64,000 nt of DNA, from the NCBI RefSeq assembly GCF_017792025.1, contig NZ_CP046956.1:1426001-1490000 (forward strand). The letters are read 5' to 3'. Both the position numbers and the translations under genes were made by a program. This DNA is from Sediminibacillus dalangtanensis (GTDB taxonomy: Bacteria; Bacillota; Bacilli; Bacillales; Amphibacillaceae). The notes beneath the pieces were generated by a model that had not been told where the DNA came from, searched no databases, and saw only the letters and a program-made list of their open reading frames with translations. Below, piece after piece: positions 7,193 to 14,460 of the stretch; the stretch's first letter is position 1, and each line of letters begins with the position of its first letter.

Positions 7193-8044
7193 TCATTGTC
7201 TGGAACCCCCGTCGGATAATAACTGATAAACAGCAGCGAAATCTTTTTTACTCAATCCCTTATGTTTGGCAAACGCATAAACCTCTTTAGCACCATGTGT
7301 TACTGGTAACGGAGCACCGGTTAAATAGGCTGACTCGGAAATCTGTTGTAAATCCTTATGGGCATGCTCCAGGGGAAACTGTGCTTCAAAGTTCTCATGC
7401 AACATCATATCCCGTTTCCCTTTTAAGATAGGAGCGGTGACAGGGAGCTCGAATAGCACATCCATCAACTGCTCGCGCTCCAAACCTAGAGAAGTTCCGA
7501 AGTTTACCGCTTCTGCAAATGTGGCCATCGAAGTGACTAATGATAAATTAACAGCCAGTTTTGTTGAAATGCCGTTTCCGTGTTTTCCCATGTGTTGGAT
7601 CGATTTCCCCATTGCCTTTAAGTATGGTTTTACTTCCTCTACATCCTCGTCGTTTCCGCCAACCAGAAAATTTAGCTGTCCCTGTTCAGCAGGTCCTTTT
7701 GAACCAGCAACAGGTGCATCGATAAACCTGCAGCCAGCCGCTTCTGTCTTTTTTGCCATTGCTTTACTAAACGCTGGGTTGACCGTACTGCAATCCACCC
7801 ATAGTTTATTTCTTGTCAGTCCATTTAATAGCCCATCTTCCCCTAATGCTACGGATTCCACAGCTTCGGGGTTGGTCAGCATGGTAAAGACGATATCTGC
7901 TTTATGAGCAACAATGCTGGGTGAATCTGCCCATTCGGCCCCTTTTTCTTTTGTCCTATTGTAAACGACAAGTGCTTCTCCATTAGCAAGCAAATTTGCT
8001 GCCATATTGCCGCCCATTATACCTAACCCGATAAAACCTATCAT
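7193..8044 (-). CDS. beta-hydroxyacid dehydrogenase (3-hydroxyisobutyrate / tartronate-semialdehyde reductase family)
   Basis: A 283-residue NAD(P)-dependent dehydrogenase. The N-terminal Rossmann motif GFIGLGIMGGNMA opens the protein; DAPVAGSKGPAEQG (substrate-binding) lies near residue 110 and the catalytic Lys near residue 165 in HGNGISTKLAVN. The family reduces or oxidises 3-hydroxyacids or small semialdehydes. The start ATG at 8042-8044 is preferred because AAAGGA lies 8 bases upstream; the longer frame from 8062 has no ribosome binding site. It follows the LacI regulator on the same strand with a 95-base gap and may share its transcript. The common place of this family in sugar-acid catabolism fits a LacI partner, but the substrate is not known. 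Confidence 0.83.
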   Translation of the reverse strand: MIGFIGLGIMGGNMAANLLANGEALVVYNRTKEKGAEWADSPSIVAHKADIVFTMLTNPEAVESVALGEDGLLNGLTRNKLWVDCSTVNPAFSKAMAKKTEAAGCRFIDAPVAGSKGPAEQGQLNFLVGGNDEDVEEVKPYLKAMGKSIQHMGKHGNGISTKLAVNLSLVTSMATFAEAVNFGTSLGLEREQLMDVLFELPVTAPILKGKRDMMLHENFEAQFPLEHAHKDLQQISESAYLTGAPLPVTHGAKEVYAFAKHKGLSKKDFAAVYQLLSDGGSRQ

Positions 8045-8139
8045 GATTTTCATCCTTTCCATTCAAAGTCTGTAACAAGAAATATTCCCTGAAAGGCGGA
8101 AAGAAAAACCGGGCGGAATATTGCACAGAAATAATGTTT

Positions 8140-9102
8140 TTAAACAGTTGCACGCTCGATTAATTGAAAGGGCAGGGAAACTTTGCTCTTTTTCTCTGTT
8201 TTTTGGATAAACTGGACTGCTTTTTTTCCCATTTGTTTGATCGGTATGTCGATCGTTGAAATATGCATCGCTTTGGCAATCTGTTGATTGTCAAAGCTCA
8301 GGATGGCAAGATCTTCGGGAATTAATATTCCCTTTTCTTTGGCCGTAAGGACCATTCCGGCAGCCACCTGATCATTGGTTACGAGAAAGGCCGTTGGTCT
8401 CTCTGGCATCCGGCACCAACTTTCCATTACATGGATACCATCCTCGATGGTCAAACATTTATCGAATACCCATTTTTCCCTTACTGGTTGATTAATCTTA
8501 TCCATCACCGTTTGATAGGCTTTCGTACGTTTATGACTATTTGTACCTTGTTTTCTTCCCAAAGTGTAGGCTATTTTGGTATGCCCTTTTGTCAGCAAGT
8601 AATCCAAACCATCCATGAATGCCTTCTCATGAGGAATACTGACCGATGGCAGATCCGTTTGATCGGAATCTTCACAAAGAATGATGGGGCCATGCGGTAT
8701 GTAATCTTTTATAATTTTCAGAGACGCGGCTCGTGAAGTGAAAATCAACCCGTCGATTAAATTTCCTCGAAGCAGCTCTAAAGCTTCCAGTTCTTTTTTG
8801 ACATGATAGTTTGTTTGAATCAGGACAAGCTGTAAATCATGTTTTAAACCTTCCTCCGCTATACCTTCTACAATATTACTGAAATAGGGAGTCTCAATGG
8901 AGGGGAGGACGACACCCAGCAAGTTTGTTGATCCTTTCGATAGATGAATAGCAGTAAGATTCCGATGATAATCGAGTCTTTCCATTGCCTGATACACGGC
9001 TTGCCTTTTTTCATCCCGAACATAGGGATGGTTGTTCAATACGCGTGAGACGGTCGAGACCGAAACACCGGCAAGACCGGCAATTTCCCGAATGTTGGCC
9101 AT
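8140..9102 (-). CDS. LacI-family transcriptional regulator
   Basis: A 320-residue repressor with an N-terminal LacI helix-turn-helix (residues 2-25, IREIAGLAGVSVSTVSRVLN), a hinge near 45-58 (LSKGSTNLLGVVLP) and a periplasmic-binding-protein-like effector domain to the end. GGAAAGGAAG precedes the ATG. A perfect 14-bp palindrome TGAAACGCGTTTCA lies 40 bp upstream of the start (9143-9156), typical of an autoregulatory operator. The dehydrogenase at 7193 lies downstream on the same strand and is the most likely co-regulated gene. The inducer is unknown. Confidence 0.87.
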   Translation of the reverse strand: MANIREIAGLAGVSVSTVSRVLNNHPYVRDEKRQAVYQAMERLDYHRNLTAIHLSKGSTNLLGVVLPSIETPYFSNIVEGIAEEGLKHDLQLVLIQTNYHVKKELEALELLRGNLIDGLIFTSRAASLKIIKDYIPHGPIILCEDSDQTDLPSVSIPHEKAFMDGLDYLLTKGHTKIAYTLGRKQGTNSHKRTKAYQTVMDKINQPVREKWVFDKCLTIEDGIHVMESWCRMPERPTAFLVTNDQVAAGMVLTAKEKGILIPEDLAILSFDNQQIAKAMHISTIDIPIKQMGKKAVQFIQKTEKKSKVSLPFQLIERATV

Positions 9103-9142
9103 GTTTGGCGACTTCCTTTCCTTAAAAAATTTCGTCTTGACC

Positions 9143-9156
9143 TGAAACGCGTTTCA
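9143..9156. promoter_or_regulatory. LacI-type operator palindrome
   Basis: TGAAACGCGTTTCA is a perfect 14-bp palindrome with a central CG, the standard shape for LacI/GalR regulators, just upstream of the lacI-type gene at 8140-9102. CcpA could also bind it. It is two bases longer at the centre than the palindrome at 18300. Confidence 0.65.
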
Positions 9157-9198
9157 TACATTACCTTTTGTTTAAACTTAAGAAAGGGTGAAGGCAGG

Positions 9199-9363
9199 AT
9201 GATAAGCGGGTTATTGGTTTTGGTTTGTTTATGTTTGTGTGAGATTATCATAGCAAAACTGGTGGTCAAAGACAAAACGGCTTTTCTCATGGATTTTCAA
9301 GCGTTTTTTGACTGGCCGGATACTTATGGGGAGAGAGTCAATAAATCAAAGAACAAAGAATAA
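9199..9363 (+). CDS. small membrane peptide, 54 residues, unknown function
   Basis: A short frame starting with ATG at 9199, preceded by AGAAAGGGTG 8 bases away. It begins MISGLLVLVCLCLCEIIIAK, one Cys-rich hydrophobic helix, followed by a soluble tail with DWPDTYGE and a basic end. A strong terminator begins 12 bases after the stop. I do not recognise the family. It is divergent from the LacI gene, so the operator palindrome at 9143 could control both. Coding status rests on the ribosome binding site, the helix-tail pattern and the terminator. Confidence 0.45.
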   Translation: MISGLLVLVCLCLCEIIIAKLVVKDKTAFLMDFQAFFDWPDTYGERVNKSKNKE

Positions 9364-9374
9364 TAGGGAAGAGC

Positions 9375-9412
9375 GAAACCATTTTGCTTAACTTTAGCAA
9401 AATGGTTTCTTT
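9375..9412. terminator. strong bidirectional terminator
   Basis: GAAACCATTTTGC (9375-9387) pairs perfectly over 13 bp with GCAAAATGGTTTC (9397-9409), followed by TTT. It isolates the RpiR/PTS region from the genes to its left. Confidence 0.9.
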
Positions 9413-9526
9413 AGGCTCTAGATAAAGAAAGTTTATACTTATGATAATACTAGTGCAAAAGTAATAAAAAAAGTGAGATAATGAGAAAAATTTAGAGGAA
9501 ATTTACTAAGAAAGGATGACGAACAA

Positions 9527-10303
9527 ATGAACAATATTTTATTTGATATACCTGCCGATGTATATAAAACGTTAAGTGAATCGGAAAGATATTTGCTTGA
9601 ATACATAAATAATCATCTAGAAGAGATATCTACAATGTCGATTGTGAAATTGAGTGAAAATGCGAGCGTTTCTACTGCAACAATCGTCAGACTAATGAAA
9701 AAGATAGGTTATGACGGCTATACCTCTTTTAAATACAGCTTAAAAGAAAAGGTTCAAATAACAGATGAAAACGATGAAATGGAAAACATAGATATGAAAA
9801 TAAAACACGCTATTAAAAAAAATGAATTAGAAGTGGTAAAAACGATACAGTTACAGAGTATTGGTCAAATTGAGGATGCAGTACAAAAAATTCATGATGC
9901 AGAGAAAATTTACATATTTGCGCGCGGTTTTTCAGAGATGATTGCTCATGAAATGACGATCAAGCTACAACTCATGGGAAAAAACTGTGAAGTACATGAC
10001 GATCCAAATATTATTCGTATTAAGTCACGAGAGATAAGAGAGCGTGAACTGGCGATTTTTGTTTCGTTAAACGGTGAAACAAGTGAATTGGTAGAGGCTT
10101 GTAAGAACTTGAACATCCGCCAAATCACGACTATTACATTGACAACAAGGATGGAATCAAGCTTGGGAATGATGTCAGAGATGGCCTTCATTGGATATAA
10201 AGGAAGTCAGTCTTACTTTCCAGATTATGAAGTTCGTTCCAGACTTCCACTCAGTGTGTTATCCAGAATATTACTCGACGCTTATGCGATAAGAATGCTC
10301 TGA
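9527..10303 (+). CDS. MurR/RpiR-family transcriptional regulator
   Basis: A 258-residue regulator: RpiR-type N-terminal helix-turn-helix (residues about 15-75, with SIVKLSENASVSTATIVRLM) and a C-terminal SIS domain (about 120-255) that binds phosphosugars. Position directly upstream of a PTS operon in the same direction indicates that it senses a sugar phosphate made by that pathway, such as tagatose- or fructose-phosphate. AGAAAGGATGA precedes the ATG. The gene ends in its own terminator, so it is transcribed separately from the operon. Confidence 0.86.
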   Translation: MNNILFDIPADVYKTLSESERYLLEYINNHLEEISTMSIVKLSENASVSTATIVRLMKKIGYDGYTSFKYSLKEKVQITDENDEMENIDMKIKHAIKKNELEVVKTIQLQSIGQIEDAVQKIHDAEKIYIFARGFSEMIAHEMTIKLQLMGKNCEVHDDPNIIRIKSREIRERELAIFVSLNGETSELVEACKNLNIRQITTITLTTRMESSLGMMSEMAFIGYKGSQSYFPDYEVRSRLPLSVLSRILLDAYAIRML

Positions 10304-10321
10304 TATTACAGGGCATTTTTT
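10294..10321 (+). terminator. terminator overlapping the RpiR stop codon
   Basis: AATGCTCTG (10294-10302) pairs with CAGGGCATT (10309-10317; one G-U pair), followed by six T. The left arm includes the stop codon. Confidence 0.85.
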
Positions 10322-10585
10322 TGTAGGCAAATCTCGAGATTCTTGGATGAGCGCATCATGGGTGAGTAGGGAACTCTCTAACCTGCTAGTCGTCAACCGC
10401 TTCTATTGGGCTTCCCGATCGTTTTTTTCATAAGGTCACATAATCGACTTCGAATTCTTACTCATTTGCAGGAAATAACTACCCGTTCCATATTTAGGGG
10501 TTATTGTTTTTAAACACATGTGAATTTTTATATAAAAACGTTTCTAAGGATATGTGAAGTATCCGCAACCGCACTTTTCATTTCG

Positions 10586-10599
10586 AGAAAACGTTTACA
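10586..10599 (+). promoter_or_regulatory. cre-like box ahead of the PTS operon
   Basis: AGAAAACGTTTACA reads TGTAAACGTTTTCT on the other strand, one mismatch from the CcpA cre consensus. It is 73 bp before the operon start in the 368-bp gap 10304-10671, so carbon catabolite repression is likely. A related AAAACGTTTCT occurs near 10534. The rest of the gap shows AT-rich DNA with possible promoters but no gene; an imperfect hairpin lies near 10473-10506. Confidence 0.7.
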
Positions 10600-10671
10600 A
10601 AAACTGAAAACATTTACATGGAGTTCTATGTAACAATGAAATTAAGGAATTTGAAGAAGGAAGGTGTCTCC

Positions 10672-11610
10672 ATGATTTACACCCTGACTCCGAATCCGGC
10701 CATAGATCTATATGTCGGATTGGAGGCATTAAGACCCAATCACGTTAATCGTACTTATGAGGAGGATTATCAGCCAAACGGTAAAGCAATAAACATATCA
10801 ATCATGTTGAAAAAGTTGGGAATCAACAGTACTGCACTTGGTTTTATTGCTGGTTTTTCAGGCTGTTTTATAAAGGAGGAGCTGAATAAGTTACAGATCG
10901 CCACTGATTTCGTAGAGGTAAAAGGCATTACAAGAATCAATATTTTTGCCAATGCTGAACAGGAATACAAGATTGTCAATAAAGGTCCCGCAATACCGGA
11001 AGAGCGCAAGGAAGAAATGTTAGAAAAAGTTGCGATGATTCCCGAACATAGTATGCTTTTTGTTTCGGGAAGCTTGCCAGGAGGAGTGGATGACACGTTT
11101 TATACTGAGATTGCAAGTATTTGCTGGCAAAACAATATAAGACTGGTTTTGGATATAAGTTCTAAAGAAATACTGGAGTGTTTGCCTTTTCGGCCCTATT
11201 TAATTAAACCGAATGATGAAGAGCTTGCCAGCTTCTTTGGGATAAGCAAAGAAAATATGGATGTGTCTACTATTGTTAACTGTTCCAGAAAATTGTTAGA
11301 GAATGGTGCAAACCAAGTGCTCGTATCTCGAGGAGAAGCTGGAGCAATCTATATTTCTCCAAGTCAAATTTTAAAAGTTACAGCGCCGAAAGGAAAAGTT
11401 ATCAATACCGCTTGTTCTGGAGATGCACTACTTGCTCTGTTTATCGGTAAGCTTGAACAAGGCTCCTCTCTGGAAGAAGCTTTGCAATATGCTTCTGCTG
11501 GAGGATCTGCGACTGCATTCAGTAAAGGGCTGTGCAGCCTTTCTGATATAGATGCACTTATACAAGAAGTGAAAATTACCCAAATAAAGGAGGAGTTCAT
11601 CAATGGCTGA
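10672..11610 (+). CDS. PfkB-family sugar-phosphate kinase (1-phosphofructokinase or tagatose-6-phosphate kinase)
   Basis: A 312-residue PfkB/ribokinase-fold kinase. The start MIYTLTPNPAID is typical of the FruK/LacC subgroup; GKAINISIMLKKLG near residue 38 is the first substrate motif, and NTACSGDALLALF near 245-257 holds the catalytic Asp. ATG at 10672 is chosen because GGAAGG is 8 bases upstream and the protein then begins exactly at the family start; the longer frame from 10618 lacks such a site. It overlaps the IIBC gene by 8 bases. With a fructose-type PTS and a GatY/KbaY-like aldolase next to it, it should make a 1,6-bisphosphate from the sugar phosphate delivered by the PTS. Confidence 0.85.
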   Translation: MIYTLTPNPAIDLYVGLEALRPNHVNRTYEEDYQPNGKAINISIMLKKLGINSTALGFIAGFSGCFIKEELNKLQIATDFVEVKGITRINIFANAEQEYKIVNKGPAIPEERKEEMLEKVAMIPEHSMLFVSGSLPGGVDDTFYTEIASICWQNNIRLVLDISSKEILECLPFRPYLIKPNDEELASFFGISKENMDVSTIVNCSRKLLENGANQVLVSRGEAGAIYISPSQILKVTAPKGKVINTACSGDALLALFIGKLEQGSSLEEALQYASAGGSATAFSKGLCSLSDIDALIQEVKITQIKEEFING

Positions 11611-13051
11611 TATTAAAATCGTAGCGGCAACCGGATGTCCCACAGGAATAGCCCATACATTTATGGCAGAGGAGGCGTTAAAGCAGGCGGCCAAAAAACT
11701 TGGGATTGAGATTAAAATTGAGACACACGGACAGTCCGGTATAGAAAATGCTCTAACGAAACAGGAAATTACAGAAGCCGATGGAGTAATCATAGCTGCT
11801 GATAAGGATGTCAAAGCCAGTCGTTTTCATGGCAAGCCGGTTGTCGAGGTCCCTGTGGCGAAGGGGATTCATGAACCGGAAAAATTGATTCAAACAATTA
11901 TTGATGGAAAAGCAACCGTATACAAAGCAAAAAAGGATGGCCCGCAGGAAGTGATTACGGATTCTGGAAGTCATCCAACTGGGAAAAAAGCAATTTTGCA
12001 TTCCATTTACAAAGATTTGATGAATGGTGTTTCCTATATGCTGCCTTTTGTAGTCGGCGGCGGTGTATTGATTGCTTTGTCGTTTTTATTCGGAATACAT
12101 TCAGCAGATCCAGACCACGAATCATATAATTCCGTTGCTGCCTTTCTAAATAGTACAGGTGGACTTGCTTTTCAATTAATGGTACCGATTCTAGCAGCGT
12201 TCATAGCTGAGTCAATTGCTAAACGTCCGGGATTGGTAGTCGGTTTTATCGGGGGATTAATTGCCAGTAATGGAGGAGCGGGATTTCTTGGAGGAATTGT
12301 TGCCGGTTTTGCTGGCGGATACATTGTCTTATTACTTGTAAAGCTGTTCAGCAGGATGCCGAAATCGCTCAATGGATTAAAGTCTATTTTTCTCTATCCC
12401 TTAATCGGAATCTTGTTGATTGGAATAGTCATGACGTTATTAGTTGAGCCAATGACAGCTATTAATGAAGGGATGAAAACATTCCTGTCTAATTTTCAGG
12501 ATGCGAATCCGATTTTACTTGGCTTGATTGTCGGTGCTATGTCCGCCTTTGATATGGGTGGACCAGTAAACAAAGCAGCCTATGTAACAGGTACGGCACT
12601 ATTGGCAGAAGGGAATTTTTATTTCATGGCGGGTGTATCGGCTGCTTGTATAACTCCGCCGCTAGTCATAGCATTTGCCACCCTTTTCTTTAAAAAGTAC
12701 TTCAACCAGGCTGAACGGAATGCTGGGGGCGTTAACTTTATTCTGGGTGCAACCCATATAACAGAGGGAGCGATTCCTTTCGCAGCCAAGAACCCGATTG
12801 TTGTGATTCCGATTCTGATGGCAGGTTCCTCGGTATCTGCAATTTTGACTTACGTGATGGGAGTACAAGTACCTGCTCCACATGGTGGTTTTTTGGTACT
12901 TCCTGTAGTAACAGGAGCAGTGCAATGGGTGATTGCTATTCTTGCCGGTTCTTTGACAGGAGCATTTATTTACGGATTTTATAAAAAGCATAAACATGAA
13001 AAGGAAAAGCAGAAAGGGGAAGAGGATGAAAACAACGAACAAATTGCTTAG
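11603..13051 (+). CDS. PTS fructose-family IIBC component
   Basis: A 482-residue PTS permease. The IIB domain (residues 1-100) has the fructose-type phosphocysteine Cys12 in AATGCPTGIAHTFMAEEAL; the IIC domain (about 130-465) has eight or more helices with GLIVGAMSAFDMGGPVNKAAY and EGAIPFA, both fructose-class signatures. It phosphorylates its sugar during uptake using a separate IIA encoded directly downstream. GGAGG lies 10 bases before the ATG, inside the kinase gene. Fructose-class IICs also take tagatose or other hexoses, and the aldolase in this operon argues for tagatose. Confidence 0.88.
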   Translation: MADIKIVAATGCPTGIAHTFMAEEALKQAAKKLGIEIKIETHGQSGIENALTKQEITEADGVIIAADKDVKASRFHGKPVVEVPVAKGIHEPEKLIQTIIDGKATVYKAKKDGPQEVITDSGSHPTGKKAILHSIYKDLMNGVSYMLPFVVGGGVLIALSFLFGIHSADPDHESYNSVAAFLNSTGGLAFQLMVPILAAFIAESIAKRPGLVVGFIGGLIASNGGAGFLGGIVAGFAGGYIVLLLVKLFSRMPKSLNGLKSIFLYPLIGILLIGIVMTLLVEPMTAINEGMKTFLSNFQDANPILLGLIVGAMSAFDMGGPVNKAAYVTGTALLAEGNFYFMAGVSAACITPPLVIAFATLFFKKYFNQAERNAGGVNFILGATHITEGAIPFAAKNPIVVIPILMAGSSVSAILTYVMGVQVPAPHGGFLVLPVVTGAVQWVIAILAGSLTGAFIYGFYKKHKHEKEKQKGEEDENNEQIA

Positions 13052-13490
13052 CTCTAATCAAATACGTTTGAATCAATCGGTTTCTTCTCAACAGGAGGTT
13101 TTCGATTTGATTGGGCGCATGGCAGTTGAAGCGAAGATCGCCTCGTCAGCTGCACTTGTGGCAGAAGGGTTGAAACAGCGGGAACTTGAAAGTACGACGG
13201 GGTTTCAAGATGGTTTTGCCATTCCTCATACACAGAATGAAGCGATAGAGTCACCTGGTATTATTATTTTAAAAAGCAATAAAGGAATTGAATGGAATTC
13301 TTTAGACGATAAACCTGCACAATTTTTTATCGCCTTACTTATCCCTAAGGAAGAAGCAGGTAATACACACATTCGGGCTTTGGCATCCTTATCACGAATG
13401 CTGATTCATGAGGAAAACAGGAGAGAACTCCTCCGTGCAGGAGATGAAACAGAAATTTTATCGAAAATCAGTGAAGCATTAGAACAATAA
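13026..13490 (+). CDS. PTS fructose-family IIA component
   Basis: A 154-residue stand-alone IIA(Fru) domain. The phosphohistidine is near residue 67 in GFAIPHTQ, and the C-terminal half shows the LASLSRML helix of the family. ATG at 13026 has AAGGGGA 6 bases upstream and lies inside the end of the IIBC gene (26-base overlap), so translation is coupled. It passes phosphate from HPr to the IIB Cys. The His is followed by Thr where many FruA proteins have Gly-Lys. Confidence 0.85.
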   Translation: MKTTNKLLSSNQIRLNQSVSSQQEVFDLIGRMAVEAKIASSAALVAEGLKQRELESTTGFQDGFAIPHTQNEAIESPGIIILKSNKGIEWNSLDDKPAQFFIALLIPKEEAGNTHIRALASLSRMLIHEENRRELLRAGDETEILSKISEALEQ

Positions 13491-13507
13491 ATCTCAGGAG
13501 GCGTATT

Positions 13508-14416
13508 ATGGGACTGATATCATCTACACCTATGTTAGAAAAAGCTAGAAGTGAAGGATTCGGAATTGTCGCGTTTAATGTACATTCATTGGATATGATT
13601 TATGCAGTGGTGGAAGCAGCCGACGAGGTCAAAGCTCCAGTAATTCTGCAGACAACAGTAGGTTCCGTCAAGTCATTAGGAGCTGAAAATATTGTAGCAG
13701 CTGCCGAAAAAGCATCAAACCAATATAATGTGCCAGTAGCACTTCATCTAGATCACTGTACAGAGTATTCCGTAATAGTGCAATGTATCCGGGCTGGATA
13801 CACTTCAGTGATGATCGATGCATCCATGCATCCATTTGAAGAAAATGTTAGAAAGACAAATCAAGTAATGGAAATAGCAAAGCATCTGGACATCAATGTG
13901 GAAGCAGAGTTGGGAAAAGTAGGTGGAGTTGAAGATGACATCGTTGTTTCTGATGAGGATGCACAAAAAGCAGTACCGGCCGAATGTGTAGAATTCATTA
14001 AACGGACAAAGGTTCCGACATTGGCCCCAGCAATTGGAACTGCGCATGGCATCTATAAAGGAGAGCCGGACATCGATTTCATTCGCATTCAGGAAATTGC
14101 CCACTTGGTGGAAGTTCCCTTGGTATTACATGGCGGGTCTGCAATCCCTGATGAAGATGTTAAACGGTGTGTCTCATTAGGAATGGCTAAGATGAATGTT
14201 TCGACTGAATTGAAAAATGCTTACTCTGCTGCAATCAGGAATCATTTTATAGAAACTCCAGAAGCTTTAGATCCGCGCCAGTATTTAAGCAAAGCTAAAA
14301 ATGCTGCAAAAGACCTTGCCCAATCTAAAATAACGCTTGTCGGATGTGCGGGAAAAGCAACAGAGATACAAGAATATGAAAAAGAAAAGCACAGTAACCC
14401 TATAATGGCTAATTAA
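13508..14416 (+). CDS. class II ketose-bisphosphate aldolase (GatY/KbaY-like)
   Basis: A 302-residue zinc-dependent aldolase that splits a ketose 1,6-bisphosphate into glyceraldehyde-3-phosphate and dihydroxyacetone phosphate. Visible sites are LHLDHC near 79-84 (Asp and zinc His), AELGKVGG near 134, AIGTAHGIYKG near 176-186 (zinc His) and LHGGSAIPD near 209 (zinc His). The C-terminal DPRQYLSKAKNAAKDL resembles tagatose-bisphosphate aldolases more than glycolytic FbaA. AGGAGG precedes the ATG. Being last in an RpiR-controlled kinase-PTS operon, it probably serves tagatose or fructose breakdown. A B. licheniformis tagatose operon of similar composition has been described (recalled, not checked). 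Confidence 0.87.
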   Translation: MGLISSTPMLEKARSEGFGIVAFNVHSLDMIYAVVEAADEVKAPVILQTTVGSVKSLGAENIVAAAEKASNQYNVPVALHLDHCTEYSVIVQCIRAGYTSVMIDASMHPFEENVRKTNQVMEIAKHLDINVEAELGKVGGVEDDIVVSDEDAQKAVPAECVEFIKRTKVPTLAPAIGTAHGIYKGEPDIDFIRIQEIAHLVEVPLVLHGGSAIPDEDVKRCVSLGMAKMNVSTELKNAYSAAIRNHFIETPEALDPRQYLSKAKNAAKDLAQSKITLVGCAGKATEIQEYEKEKHSNPIMAN

Positions 14417-14422
14417 AGTTTG

Positions 14423-14451
14423 TGGGCTGCCGAGATGAACTCAGCAGCCCA
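14423..14451. terminator. hairpin between convergent aldolase and alpha-galactosidase genes
   Basis: TGGGCTGC (14423-14430) pairs with GCAGCCCA (14444-14451). It sits in the 44-bp gap between two convergent genes and can act both ways; the T-tract is weak on each side. Confidence 0.65.
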
Positions 14452-14460
14452 ACTCTTCAC

